From: Montifringilla adamsi
Lineage: Eukaryota; Chordata; Aves; Passeriformes; Passeridae
DNA length: 64,000 nucleotides
Assembly: GCA_017590115.1 (NCBI GenBank)
Contig: JAGGNK010011003.1
Coordinates: 2,120,558 to 2,184,557 of the forward strand
Direction: 5' to 3'
The notes under the pieces are model-generated. The model saw nothing but the letters and a program-made list of their open reading frames with translations, did not search any database and had not been told where the DNA came from. Each line of letters starts with the position of its first letter. The stretch's first letter is position 1. Below are positions 31,801 through 42,825 of the stretch, in pieces. The position numbers and the translations under genes are program-made.

Positions 31801-34800
31801 GGAAATGCAGGCAATAATTTAGTTGCTTTGGGAATATTTGAATTTTCAAAAAACTGGGGGCTTTTTCTCACTGTCTGCAACCACCATTGCTTGAGACAGG
31901 CATTGGGATCTGCTCTAGTACAGAATTAATTGCTTTCTAATTGTGTCTTTTGTCTCTTTCAATTTCTAGACATCATTAACCCCACCTCATTCCTGTGATA
32001 CAGTAGAGGATTGGTTCTATGATGAAACTTCACAAAACTGCTGTTACCAGTGTCCCTCAGGTATGTTTATAATTCAGCCAAATTTATATGGAGCCCTCTC
32101 ATGGAGTCAGTAGGAACCCTGTGTATCTGCAGAGTTGTGTTTTGTCCCTGAAGAAAGGGGCAGTTTCATGAATCACTCTCTAATGTGGCTCCAGATGTGA
32201 ATCTCTTCTCCACTGTCCTGCTCTGCAAGCAAACCAAATAATGTGATAGAATTTTTATGGGAATTTTATAATTTAAATAAATTAAATAATTTTTAAAATT
32301 AAAAAAAATAAATAAAAATTTTTATTTTTATCACTTCACCTCACACTGAAGTAGCCAGGTCAAAGAATTCATTTCAAACTTGCCCCTGGGTGTGAATTAG
32401 CACAGTGAAATTAGGCTAAATGAGTTTCTTCTCAGAGATAAAAAAACATAAAACGAAGGTTTGGAAAATCTGACATTATTCTCATAGTCCCAACAGTTTA
32501 GAAAGTGTCTCATGAGGGAGGAAGCAGCCCCTGTCAGGGGACACATTGTGCTGTGCTAGAAGCTGGGTGTGAGTCAGAGGCACAGAAGGTCAGCGACAGG
32601 AATCACCTTGGGGAGAGAAGAGCTCTGGAAATGTCTGAAACTGCCCCATTGGCCAAAACCCCCTCACTGGGTGGGTATTTTATTCAGCACCACCTGAATC
32701 TGCTTGCAGAAGTCTTTTTCTTTCGTTTTTCTGAAAGGAAAGCTCTGAGCTGTATTTGTGTTCTGTGGCACAGAGGGCTTTAGTGTTTGGCTGCCAATGT
32801 TTGCATCCAGCTCCATCAGGATCCCCCGGGACATCCTGTGCTGCTGGGCACACCCCCGGAGCCCTTCAGAGCCAGGGATGGACAAAATGGTCCAATAAAA
32901 GAAATAATGGGTGGGATGTGACTTTGACAGTCCCAAGAAAAGCTCTTTTCTTCCTCAGAAGCAAAGCTCCTGTCATGAGGGTGTCATATAAGGTTTGGTG
33001 AGAAGCAGAGATCTGATTTACACCAGGTCATGAGTTCACTTTGCTGATTCTTTATTGCTACATCCTCATTCAGTCCTGGACTCCTCCACAGTAAAAGTTA
33101 CAAGAATCCTTTTCCACCCTAATCACCCACTACTGCTTCAAACAATCATGCCTGCTGCTGACTCAGCTGCTCACTGCAAAGAAAGAGCAGCTTTTCTAAA
33201 AGTCCTTTTAATCAAATGAAGGAAAGAAGGAAACATGAAACCCAGTTCCCTGGGAACTTAGTATTGGCAGGACAGTGGCTGTTGTGTTGCACCACAATAA
33301 TTCAAGTGGCCCTCATGGAGCCTTGGTTGTCTTTTCTGTCAGCAAATGTCTTGTCATGTGCCCATTCCACAGCAGTCCATTCCAGCTGGGATTGTGTCCT
33401 GGCCCTGTGCCTTAGCACTTGAATGGGAAAGGCAAAAGTGTCCTAGAGAAACCAAATAACTAAGAGAAGACTGTGGTAATGTGTCTAACAGGTAAACAAG
33501 CAGACAAGAACGTTTCAGGATGGTTTTCTGCCCATTTTGGATAGGTGTCTTGTATATTTTGATTTTTTTCTTCTCCAGGCTATGTTAAAAAGAAAGCATG
33601 TCCTCAGGATCCAGCTGAAGACTGCATGACATGTGGGCCTAATCAGTATTTGAGCAATGAATCCCAAAAGCCACGATGTGATGCCTGTGTGTCATGCTCA
33701 AAAGGTTTGCTTTTCTCCACACATACCTCACAGTTACATTCTTTCTCTGTATACTTTATTTACACTTAATTTGTATTTGATTCCTTTAGAATTTCCACAG
33801 CAAGATTATCCTTGGTTACTGAGTTAGACAGCAGAACGTTGCCTTGCATGTAATCCATGTCACTGCCTGAGTGACCTGGGACTACCCAAAAATTCCCCCC
33901 TCCAATGCTGTCCCAGTCTGGTTTCTGCTTTCTGTCTTAATATTACAAGCTGTTTTCTACAGGCTTCTCTAACTATTCATAACTTAAATTACCATCATAT
34001 GGCTTTAAACTGAAAGAGGGCAGGTTTACACTGGGTACTGGGAAGAAGTTCTTCCCCTGGGAGCGTGGGCAGGCCCTGGCACAGGGTGTCCGGAGCAGCT
34101 GGGGCTGTTCCATCCCTGGCAGTGCCCAGCCCAGGCTGGACAGGGCTGGGAGCAGCCTGGGATGGTGGGAGCTGTCCCTGCCATGGCAGGGGTGGGATGG
34201 GATCAGTGTTCAGCTCATCTTCAACGCAAGCCAGTCTGTGATAGTGAAGGGGGACAGCACCTTTCCTGCTTCCTTAGAGCTGGTGTTGCTCAGCTTTGGC
34301 CCCAGTTTCCATTTCCCTTGCAAGGTGATCCTCTGTCACTGCATGTAAGAGCCTGAAGGAGAGATGTGGGACTCCAGGCAGCTCTTCCAAATGCAGTTTA
34401 TTGTATCCAAGACATTAGAGCAGTCCAGGGTCCTGGGTGACAGAGCCTGTGCCTACAGCTGTCAGCTCCAGCTGCAGGCAGCCCTGGGGACCCTGAGTTT
34501 AAGTTACAGTGCATTTTCTTAGCTGAGCATCTTAACACAGTAGAACCAATCTATACCTTAACTTTTACCTATAGCCTATTATAACTACTGTAATTACCAT
34601 GTTCATGTTACTGTTCTCCAATCACTAAAAGTTAGTACGTTACAGTTTAAGCTAGAAGTTGTTTTTCAGTTTTCTTGCAGTGGAAAATTCTGAGACCTTT
34701 TTTCTACTTGTAACATTGGCAGACTTGTTTGCCTGTGCTATCTTTCTGCTTGGTAAAAACATCTTCATGTTTGAGGTGGGTTTATCCTTTGCTCTGAGCC

Positions 34801-37800
34801 ATAAAACCCCTTCTAACTAACACAGCCTTTGCCTTCTTGGTTATCCAGTAAGACTGGCTCAGCAATTCTTTTCTTCTATATCAAAACTTGCTTCCATCTC
34901 TATTTCATTCTCAGGTTCTACATTCAAAAATCTTTCTGCCAAGCATACATATCTGTATGATCATGATATTTTATGAAAAATCCTTTGCTAGGATTTTTCC
35001 CTCCTGAGGAGCTGAGGAGCCTCAGGAAAGAAATGTAAATAATAATTATCTGTTGTTGTGGAATGCAAATGGCGCATCTGTGATTGGTGCAGGTTGGTTG
35101 TTTTTAATTAATGTTGGTTGTTTTTAATTTAATCACAGATGCAGCTGGCTCAGACTCTCAGGGAGTCAGGAGTCTTTGTTATGCATTCTATTTCTGTTTT
35201 TTCTAGCTTTTTGATGAATTTTTTCTCTTTATTCTTTTAGTACAGTTTTAGTACAGTACTGTAATATAACATATATTAATACAATAAACCAACCTTCTGA
35301 AACATGAAGTCAAGATTCACGTCTCCACACACGAGGTATCCACCACACAATCTGCGAGACTTTCTTGTCAAACTTTCATCCTTCCCCTGTGTTGCGTGCC
35401 CGCAGAGCTGGACCTGGTGGAGAAGCAGCCCTGCTCCTTCCGCTCCAGCCGCGTGTGCGAGTGCCGGCCGGGGCTCTTCTGCCGGCTGCCCGTCCTCAAC
35501 AGCTGCTCCCGCTGCCAGCACCACTCTGCTTGCGAGCCTGGCTTCGGAGTCAAAATCAGGGGTAGGAATTCCTACCTGTCCACTTCGCCTTTCCTGGCCA
35601 TAGGCCTGGACCTGGTGTGTTTTACTTGGCCAGTCCTCAGCTGTGATTTTTATTCAGGCACCGCAAGGAATGATGTCACGTGTGAAGAGTGCCCTCCCGG
35701 GACCTTCTCTGGTCAAAGCTCCAGCACAGACATCTGCAAACCCCACACCAAGTAAGGCTGGGCTTCTTTAGTGGGACTGGCTAGTGCATTGAAATTAATG
35801 AAGGATGAAAGAGGGTATGTCACTTCTGGTGTGTTTCTGGTGTAAATTCATCTGAGAAGCAAGGGAATCACCATGGGCTCATGTGCAGAGCTTAGAAAGC
35901 CTCTCTTAGTGCCTGTTGCACAGCTCTGGCCTGGAGGAACAAGGGACAGAAGGAATCCTGCTTGCCTCATTTTTAGTTTACTAAGTACAGTGGAATTGCA
36001 CATCTGTGTGAGTAGCAGCTTTGCATCCAGAACAAGAATTAATGCCACAGGGATGAGAAGAATAATGACTTTTACACAGAAAGAAATAATTGTGGTAGGC
36101 ACAAAAATGACCAAGGGGATGTTTGTCACATGGAAAACACATGTGCCTTGGACCAGGGCAATGCTACCTGTTCTTTTTCAGTGCTACCTGTTCTTTTCCA
36201 ATGATACCTATTCTTTTCCAATGATATCTGTTCTTTTTCAATGCTACCTGTTCTTTTCCAATGATACCTGTTCTTTCCCAGTGCTACCTGTTCTTTTTCA
36301 ATGCTACCTGTTCTTTTCCAATGATACCTGTTCTTTTTCAATGGTACCTGTTCTTTTCCAATGATACCTGTTCTTTTCCAATGCTACCTGTTCTTTTCCA
36401 ATGATACCTGTTCTTTTCCAATGCTACCTGTTCTTTTCCAATGATACCTGTTCTTTTCCAATGCTACCTGTTCTTTTCCAATGATACCTGTTCTTTTTCA
36501 ATGGTACCTGTTCTTTTCCAATGATACCTGTTCTTTTCCAGTGCTACCTGTTCTTTTCCAATGATACCTGTTCTTTTCCAATGATACCTGTTCTTTTTCA
36601 ATGGTACCTGTTCTTTTCCAATGATACCTGTTCTTTTCCAGTGCTACCTGTTCTTTTCCAATGATACCTGTTCTTTTCCAATGATACCTGTTCTTTTTCA
36701 ATGGTACCTGTTCTTTTCCAATGATACCTGTTCTTTTCCAGTGCTACCTGTTCTTTTCCAATGATACCTGTTCTTTTCCAGTGCTACCTGTTCTTTTCCA
36801 GTGATACCTGTTCTTTTCCAATGATACCTGTTCTTTTCCACACCCAGCTGTGCCAAGCTGAACAAAGCAATGCTAAGGAAAGGAAATGCTACACACGATC
36901 AAGTTTGCCTGGACCAGTTGCCCACTTACCTCACCCCAAGCACTTTGTCCATGAGATTCAGCAATGAAACAAATAACTTTGACCTGAGGATGTTTAAGGA
37001 GAACCTGGTGACCTCTGCTAGTGTTGATCTAAGTGTCACAACAGCTGAAAATCCCAGTTCAACTCCTGAGGAGAAAGCTCAGGCTGGCACTTCTCCCACC
37101 TCGGCCAAGGGGAAGATGACAATAGGAGGTAACAAAGACACAGCATTTACTGTCTCTAGCACTTTTTATTTGGAAGTATCTTTGGTAAACACAATTTTTA
37201 TGGGGGAACTTCCTGCAAATCCCCTCTGACTTGTGAAATGATGTCCGTGGTCCTGTGTTCAAACGCATGGATCTACTCAGGGCTTTCCCCCTGCCTTTTC
37301 TCAGCCTGCCCTGTGCTGTCTGTGCTGCAGGTGTGGTGCTCTGGGCAGCGGTCCTCTCCGTGGCAGTGCTCCTTGGGGCCATGCTGGTGTTTTGGAAGTG
37401 GAAGGTTTGCAAGAGGCGGATGCTGGTGCTCAGAAGAAAGCGTGAGTTTTTCAAGCTGTAACACGTGGTGTGCTGCTTGGTCTGCCAAACAGCAGATGGG
37501 AAACTCAAATATGGGGATATTTGTGGAGGTCATTGGGGAAGAGAATGTTCTCTACAGGCCAGGTGAGGGTTTAAGGCAAGCTGCTCACACAGGACGTTGG
37601 AGAACATGAGAGATGGAAGCAGCTGTGAATTTAGGGAGGGAAGCAGGTGGGTGACAACAAGAGGGGAAAAGGTAACTGGCTGTTTCTTCTCTCAGCACAG
37701 ACATTAGTATTAACTGATACCTGAAGTGTTGTGTGAGTAGTTTTTGGTTCTGGGAACAGAACTGGGCTTTGAGCACGAGAGGAAGGGTGATTTTTACTGA

Positions 37801-40800
37801 CACTGACTCCCCACAGCTTTGCCTGGAGTTACACGTGGGGTGTGTCTGCAGAGCCACATTCCCTCTTTTACAGAAAGCAGGATGTGCACGTTGTAGGCTG
37901 GCTGTAGATCTGGGTGTGGTGAAGCTGTTGGAGCCTTCAGGCTCCGTGGTGAGCTTGACTAAATGAAAGGTTTCTCTTATCAGCACACCTGCAGTCGGTC
38001 ATCGCACACAAATACGTGCTCAGATCTCAAGGTGAGTGACTGAGGGGCCAGCAGTGCCATCCTGATGTCTGAAGAATAAGTAGATAGCTTAACGTGGGAT
38101 TTTATTTTATTTTATTTTATTTTATTGAATTTCAATTTAAAAAGTGGAAGCTTCTCATGTCACAGGTCTGTCCCTGCTGCCATGCAAGAGGCCAGTGCTG
38201 CTCCTCCCGAGCAGGCAGGGGACACGCTGGATGTGAGCAGGTGCCAGCAGGTGGCACTTTGTCCCCACGGTGGCTGAAGGGTTGGGTGATGTGTCTGTGC
38301 TGGAAAACGCCCCATTGATTTCAGGACAGTCAAATATGGGAGATGTGCTCAGAAAAAAACCCTGCCCAGATCCCATAAAATGCAAACATTTTACCCATTT
38401 AGCTGATCCCCTCTCAGCAGTTCCACTGCCAGAGCCATTCTCTGTTGTGTCAGATTCTAATCACCACACAGCAGAGCTTTCTGTATTCATTCACTCAGAA
38501 ATACAATTTAAAAACTCTTGTGTGCAGCTTAATTTTCTCAGAATGGAATTTTTTCTCCCTCACTTGCCTTGCACAATAGAAACTGTTACTGTGCAGCATT
38601 ACAGAGCTGGTGCTCTGAAAATAAAGGTGATTGCACATCAGGGTGAAATCAGACAGTAAGTCCGAGCCCATCCACCTTCATGGTGCTACAGAGGTTGGAC
38701 ATTCCCTCCTTCTCACCTCTCTTCTTTGCCCAGTTAATGGAACTGTGCATAAAATCCCTTAATATACCCCCTTAATAACCATCTGACAATATGATGAACT
38801 GACCTAACCAGTTAATCCAGTAGAAAGTTATTAATTTTTTTTTCTTTTTAATAAGCTTGTATTGTTCTTACCTAGACAGTTTCATCAGTTCATTTTTTCA
38901 TAAGATGAGTAGCAGTTGTGGTGTGGGGACAGTGATGCAAAAGGCTTTGGGGACAGCAGGATATCCCAGTCTTGGCAGCAACCTGTTGCTGGTTCCCCTC
39001 AGGAGCGTCATTTCAGTGTGCCCTGAGTCTTAAGAAAACTGTCATGCACATGGGGTGGGCAGTGGAGTGGCTCAGGAAGTGCACTGCTAGGTGATCTTTC
39101 AGAGCATATATTAACATTCTTGTGATTTTCTGAGGTTTCTTCTGATGATGATTTTACTTTCCATTGCAGGTTCGGACCTTGCGAACAAATGTGCAGTAAG
39201 TGTGAACAATATTCCAAAACAGATCACTTCCCATGCCAAAGTAAATAATGTTCTTTTCAAATGTCCTGCCTAAAAAGTGCCAGCCTTTTAGTATGGACTT
39301 TCCTCTACAATATGTAATAATTTAGGTGGGATGAGATGTATTAGGACTCAATACTTTCATGTCTTGAGCTGAGGTTAATGTGGTGTTAAATAATGTGATG
39401 CTGCCTGTCGTAGTTGAGATAGTCACAATACAAAGCAACACTCCATTTCCAGAAGGCTTCAAACTCTTTTTATTATAGCATGCATGCTTTTTATGCATTC
39501 TTAAAAAATTCCTAAGTTTACACTTTACTCATTGGTCAGGAAAGACAAACAAAGTGCTCATTGGAACAGGCAGCTGCAGGTTTCTCTTATTTCTCCTTCT
39601 TTCTTTCTTGGTTTCTCTGTCAACAACCTTGGTAGAACATTCTTTCAGGGGTAAACATGGATCCTCTTATCAAACTTCTCTCTGGCTCACAGGAGTTGCT
39701 GTAAAACCTCTTCCACAGCTGCCAGTCTTGCTTGTGAGGGGATTTGGTGTGGTGTTAAGCCATTCATGGAACAAGATCTGAAATCACAGGATGAACATGC
39801 CTTTTCCTCCTTCTGGGAGAACTTTGTGTGTCAGTCCCATTTTATCTTACTGCTCCAGCCACATCCCACAGATGGGATTTGTGCTTTTCTTCTCTCTGTC
39901 TCCACATCCCCTTCCCTGTGCAGGATTTGCCATGGGTACACAGAGGGTTTGGTTTGCCATTGCTGCAGGACAAGCTCCTGGTGTTTCAGTACAGTTTGCA
40001 GAGGAACAGACAAACATCAGATGAACAGGACAAGCATCAGATGAACAGGACAAACATCAGTCAATATGGCAGCAGAAAGCAGCTCCTCAGCTGCTGAAAT
40101 CATCACTGCTTGGTTTGATTTCCCCTCTGTCAGCGAAATTACAGCCACTTTCATTCTCTGAGTCTTCTCAGTTTACTAGGCTTTTTATCTTTAAATGTCC
40201 AGATCTGCTAAATCACTCTTTAGACTGTTAATTTTTTTCTTTTTTTTTTAATGAGTTTGCTTTTAAATGTTGTGTGTCTGCACACACACAAGATACTGCT
40301 TTTTCCAGTCACTGGTTGCAATCAACTGTCATAATTTCAGTGTGTAATTGTTAATTCCTGAATCATGAGGAGCTTCAATTCTTGCCTCTATAGAGTCACA
40401 CATGAGCAAGGATTATAAAGTGCACATTTCAAAATCTTTTTTTTTTTCTTTCCCAACCTTGTGGAAACAGAAGAAGATTATCAGAACCACCAGAAAATTT
40501 TGGTGCAGGACCTTTACCTTCTCTCAGATTTTGGTTCCTCTTTTAAAGAACTGCTAGTAATTAATTATTCATGTGTTAGGTAGTCTGAGCTTGTTTCTTC
40601 TATCTGATATTCTGCTGTGGCATTTACATTTTGAAGTTAAATCAGTTTGGCCTCTGGCTTGCTCTATTCTTCCATAGGAACATGATAGGTCTTTGCAAAG
40701 TCTAAGAGGTAGCTAAAACATATTTTCTTCAGTGGAAATGAGGTACATTCCTGAAAATGTCATCAGAAATCTGTGAATTCAGCTTAGAAACACTATTTTG

Positions 40801-42825
40801 AAATATGGTCTTGAGTGATGCAGGAACCTGGTTTGAAGTTCCCATACCTGTTAGGTGCTTTGGAACATTTCACTCCCTGTGCCAGCGGTGCTGGGAAGGA
40901 CATTCTGTCATCCTGACTGCCACAGGAGCATTCTGTGGACCTGCAATGTCCAAAGTGTTTTTACACTCACACAGAAGGATTCTGTGGACCTGCTGCAATG
41001 TCCAAAGTGTTTTTACACTCACACAGAAGGATTCTGTGGACCTGCAATGTCCAAAGTGTTTTTACACTCACACAGAAGGATTCTGTGGACCTGCTGCAAT
41101 GTCCAAAGTGTTTTTACACTCACACAGGAGGATTCTGTGGACCTGCTGCAATGTCCAAAGTGTTTTTACACTCACCCCACTCCTGCTCTCCTGTTTCTGT
41201 TGGCAGAAGATCAAGCTGACCACTGACACTGGGCTGGAAGAGGAGGAGTTAATTGACAGAGCCCTTCCTTTGGAAACCAACAATAACTTGGTGTCCAGCA
41301 CAGAAAAAGCCCAGAGTCCTCCTCGGAGTGTGACTGATGTGGCTCCAAGCAGTGGGAATGCCCCAGATTGCCCTGTGGATTCTCGAGTCAGGGACCACAC
41401 AAATAACAGAATTGGTGAGTCTTGCTCTTTTTTTTTTTTTCTTTTTTTTTGTCATCTTCTTTTTTCAAATTTTCAAATATGGCACATACTGTCATTCCAA
41501 GATTGTTAGTAAACTTCAGTGTCCAAATCTCCTAACAAATATTGTGCTGAATCTCCAGATCTTTGACACAAAAATACCTATTCATTTGAATATAATGCTT
41601 TCTTTTTTTCATGTTTTAGTCACTATGAGTTTGACAGAATTTCATTTCATATTACTCCTCCTTTTCATTCTGGAATATGTAGATTTTACATAAGAAATTT
41701 GAATATGTCAGCTGGAAGATGATGCTGTAATACTGAATGAGAATTGTACTTAGCTATAATTTTCTTCTCTGGTTTCATACTAATGGCTTGAAATGCATCT
41801 CCCATGTGTTCCCATGAAGTCTTTGACCATGGCAAAGGCTGGGAGATAAAGTCAGGCAAGGAGCTCGTTCATAGGGGTGAATTCTTACCTGAGACACCAT
41901 CTGCATGGGACATTCTCGCAGTGCTCCCAAACCCAGTTCTGAGCTTATCTGAAGGTGTTATTTTTCATATTACAAAAACTGACCTTTCCTTACTAAACAC
42001 CCCTCCTGTTTTTACTGTGAGTGATGGATTGGGATGAATGTGATGGTTTGATTTACCATATCCAAACATCTCCAAGCAATTAACCTACAGTGTCTGATGT
42101 GCAGCATCCTTCTGAATTAAGTGCAGTGGTGCAAGCCACGGAAAAGGCTTTATTTACCTTTCTGTGAAGGACTACAACAACAAGCTGGACCCAAGATCCA
42201 GAAAATTTTGTAGTTTATTCTCAGCTAGAAAGAAAATAATTTCTTTGCAGGTCCTAAGAACCCAGAATTTCTGTCCAGTGCTGATCTTTACCCAAAGGTT
42301 TCTTTTACATGGTGCTGTTCCTTGAAGCAGGAGGAGCATAAACCTTGGAGTCTTTAGATCCCAGTTAGTTGCTTCCTCTAGCAGATTCTTGTGAATATAT
42401 TCTGACTTTTCCACTTTGTCTTTCTCGTGTAGTTCCACCTCTAGCTCAGTGGATTAATCCCATGGAAGTGGGATCTGAAATGTCCAGAGTGCTAATAAAA
42501 ATGTTGCATGAAAAACATAAAAAACTCTGGGGCAGCAGTGACTGCTCACCATGCTCAGCACCACTTTTTTCCTTCCTCAGAAAAACTCTACATCATGAAG
42601 GCCGACACTGTTATCGTGGGGACTGTTTCAGAAGTGCCCAGTGGCAAGAACTGTGCTGTTAAAGGATGTGAAAGTAACCTCGATGCCCAGGAAAGCATGG
42701 AAGAGGAACTGGAAATGCACTACCCAGAGCAGGAGACAGAGTCTTTTCCAGGGAATGATGTGATGGTTCCTGTGGAAGAGGAGGGAAAGGAATTTCACCA
42801 CCCTACCACTGCCACTGAGAAGTGA
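25824..42825 (+). CDS. TNFRSF8: TNF receptor superfamily member 8 (CD30), 11 coding exons, 485 aa
   Basis: CD30 is a type I membrane receptor on activated lymphocytes that binds TNFSF8 and signals through TRAF1/2/5 to NF-kB. Exons: 25824-25895, 31970-32060, 33579-33704, 35406-35561, 35658-35751, 36848-37128, 37331-37441, 37984-38031, 39170-39195, 41207-41414, 42581-42825. All are GT-AG and the frame closes. Residues 1-24 form a signal peptide (LPLGLWLLLLL core). Residues ~33-190 hold cysteine-rich domains, with CCYQCPSG in CRD1 and RVCECRPGLFC matching human CD30. A Ser/Thr-rich stalk follows. The membrane segment is ~275-295, followed by KWKVCKRR. The tail ends with KLYIMKADTVIVGTV, PEQE and VEEEGKE blocks almost as in human. 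It lacks the internal CRD duplication of human CD30 (595 aa) and is closer to the mouse length. The start at 25824 is chosen for the signal peptide; an in-frame ATG at 25602 would bury it. Confidence 0.94.
29948..30316 (-). mobile_element. Solo-LTR-like repeat, family B copy 1
   Basis: The minus strand contains CTGAAAAATCC, CCTCAGAGAAAAGGAAAACA, ATTCTTATCTCATTTGCT and, near its end, AATAAATCTGCCTTCTGAGA with ATGGAGTCAGATTC. The same blocks in the same order appear on the plus strand at 52432-52756. It shares the end motif with family A but differs in the middle, so the two are related LTR subfamilies. No coding sequence for retroviral proteins is nearby. Edges are approximate. Confidence 0.65.
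31211..31760. repeat. Exact 257-bp direct duplication
   Basis: Positions 31211-31467 and 31504-31760 read the same base for base by eye. They are separated by 36 bp of T/G-rich sequence (31468-31503). The offset is 293 bp. It lies in intron 1 of TNFRSF8, 210 bp before exon 2. The lack of divergence indicates a very recent duplication or an assembly artefact. Confidence 0.93.
32262..32334. repeat. A/T-only low-complexity stretch
   Basis: A run made almost wholly of A and T (TTTAAATAAATTAAATAATT-like) lies in TNFRSF8 intron 2. It is simple sequence with no other visible feature. Confidence 0.75.
34005..34206 (+). mobile_element. CR1 LINE 3'-end fragment
   Basis: The sequence follows the 3' end of avian CR1: GGGAAGAAGTTCTTCCC, CAGGCCCTGGCACAGGGTG, GGGGCTGTTCCATCCCTGGC, AGGCTGGACAGGGCTGGGAG and CTGTCCCTGCCATGGCAGGG, in that order. 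It is 5'-truncated, as is usual for CR1, and sits in TNFRSF8 intron 3 in sense orientation. It supports an avian (or at least sauropsid) origin. Confidence 0.88.
34376..34966 (-). mobile_element. Probable solo LTR, family C
   Basis: At its left edge the minus strand has AATAAACTGCATTTGGAAGA close to the end. AATAAA near one end, AT-rich body text and direct abutment to another LTR (34968) suggest a further ERV LTR. This rests on general resemblance to passerine LTRs, not on a second copy in this window. Boundaries are approximate. Confidence 0.5.
34968..35312 (+). mobile_element. Solo-LTR-like repeat, family A copy 2
   Basis: The plus strand reads TATGAAAAATCC, CCTCCTGAGGAGCTGAGGAG, GGAAAGAAATGTAAATAATA, a CACAGATGCAGCTGGCTCAG block and an AATAAA before CCTTCTGAAACATGAAGTCA. 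It is the same family as 19280-19632 in the opposite orientation. It lies in TNFRSF8 intron 3, and its end is only about 90 bp from exon 4 (35406). A short internal duplication (TTGGTTGTTTTTAATT) is visible near 35093-35130. Confidence 0.65.
36161..36840 (+). repeat. 20-bp minisatellite, 34 units, upstream of TNFRSF8 exon 6
   Basis: The unit is ATGATACCTGTTCTTTTCCA with variants ATGCTACCTG, ATGGTACCTG, GTGCTACCTG and TTCTTTTTCA. I count 34 units with no insertions or deletions, because the period stays exactly 20 over 680 bp. The last unit ends at 36840 and its TTCTTTTCCA, followed by CACCCAG, forms the polypyrimidine tract and acceptor of exon 6 (36848). Seven units begin GTG after CA, each giving an AG at 36180, 36280, 36540, 36640, 36740, 36780 and 36800 preceded by a similar pyrimidine tract. 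Because 20 is not divisible by 3, open frames cycle through it on both strands; these are not genes. Confidence 0.97.
38099..38127. repeat. (TTTTA)n microsatellite
   Basis: About five ATTTT units lie in the TNFRSF8 intron after exon 8 (37984-38031). This is simple sequence repeat. Confidence 0.9.
39411..39790 (-). mobile_element. Probable solo LTR, family D
   Basis: The minus strand carries ATAATAAAAAGAGTTTGAAG followed by CCTTCTGGAAATGGAGTG. That is an AATAAA plus a CTTCTG...ATGGAGT end like those of families A and B, but the body is unrelated. It lies in the TNFRSF8 intron between the 26-nt exon 9 and exon 10. No retroviral coding remnant was found. The right edge is uncertain. Confidence 0.5.
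40004..40062. repeat. Short tandem repeat, three ~20-bp units
   Basis: GAACAGGACAAACATCAGAT-like units occur at 40004 (one base shorter), 40023 and 40043. The array sits in the TNFRSF8 intron before exon 10. Confidence 0.85.
40922..41175 (+). repeat. 49/52-bp minisatellite just upstream of TNFRSF8 exon 10
   Basis: Five units start TTCTGTGGACCTG at 40931, 40980, 41032, 41081 and 41133. Spacing alternates 49, 52, 49, 52 bp because a CTG triplet is present in every second unit, so the array grew as a 101-bp dimer. It ends 31 bp before exon 10 (41207). A continuous open frame through the array runs into exon 10, but it is intronic. Confidence 0.95.
42724..42783 (+). other. TNFRSF8: TRAF-binding motifs in the TNFRSF8 tail
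   Basis: The last exon encodes PEQE (42724-42735, residues 453-456) and VEEE (42772-42783, residues 469-472). These match the two TRAF1/2-binding motifs known in mammalian CD30, including the neighbouring HY and GKE residues. Their conservation implies that TRAF signalling is retained. Confidence 0.85.

Larger units (their letters stand above)
25896..31969 (+). other. TNFRSF8: TNFRSF8 intron 1 (6.1 kb)
   Basis: This is the largest TNFRSF8 intron, and no gene was recognised within it. It contains a minus-strand solo-LTR-like repeat (29948-30316) and an exact 257-bp duplication (31211-31760). Several homopolymer runs are present (poly-T near 27652, A/C-rich near 30864). The remainder looks unique and AT-rich. 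Confidence 0.75.

Noticed and set aside
36126..36701. Minus-strand KKNRYHWKRTGSIEKEQ-type repeat proteins
   Set aside because: They are translations of the 20-bp array, which cycles through all frames; the array is intronic.
36161..36840. CRISPR-like regular repeat
   Set aside because: The 20-bp units are head-to-tail with no unique spacers, inside a vertebrate intron. It is a minisatellite.
40805..41206. In-frame 5' extension of TNFRSF8 exon 10 through the 49/52-bp array
   Set aside because: A good acceptor (TTGGCAG) precedes 41207, the protein resembles CD30 only after it, and phase from the 26-nt exon fits there exactly.
42434..42497. Possible extra TNFRSF8 exon after GTGTAG
   Set aside because: Human CD30 joins HTNNKI directly to EKIYIMK, and here exon 10 phase 1 joins exon 11 at 42581 to give the same residues. 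No suitable donor or conserved peptide was seen.
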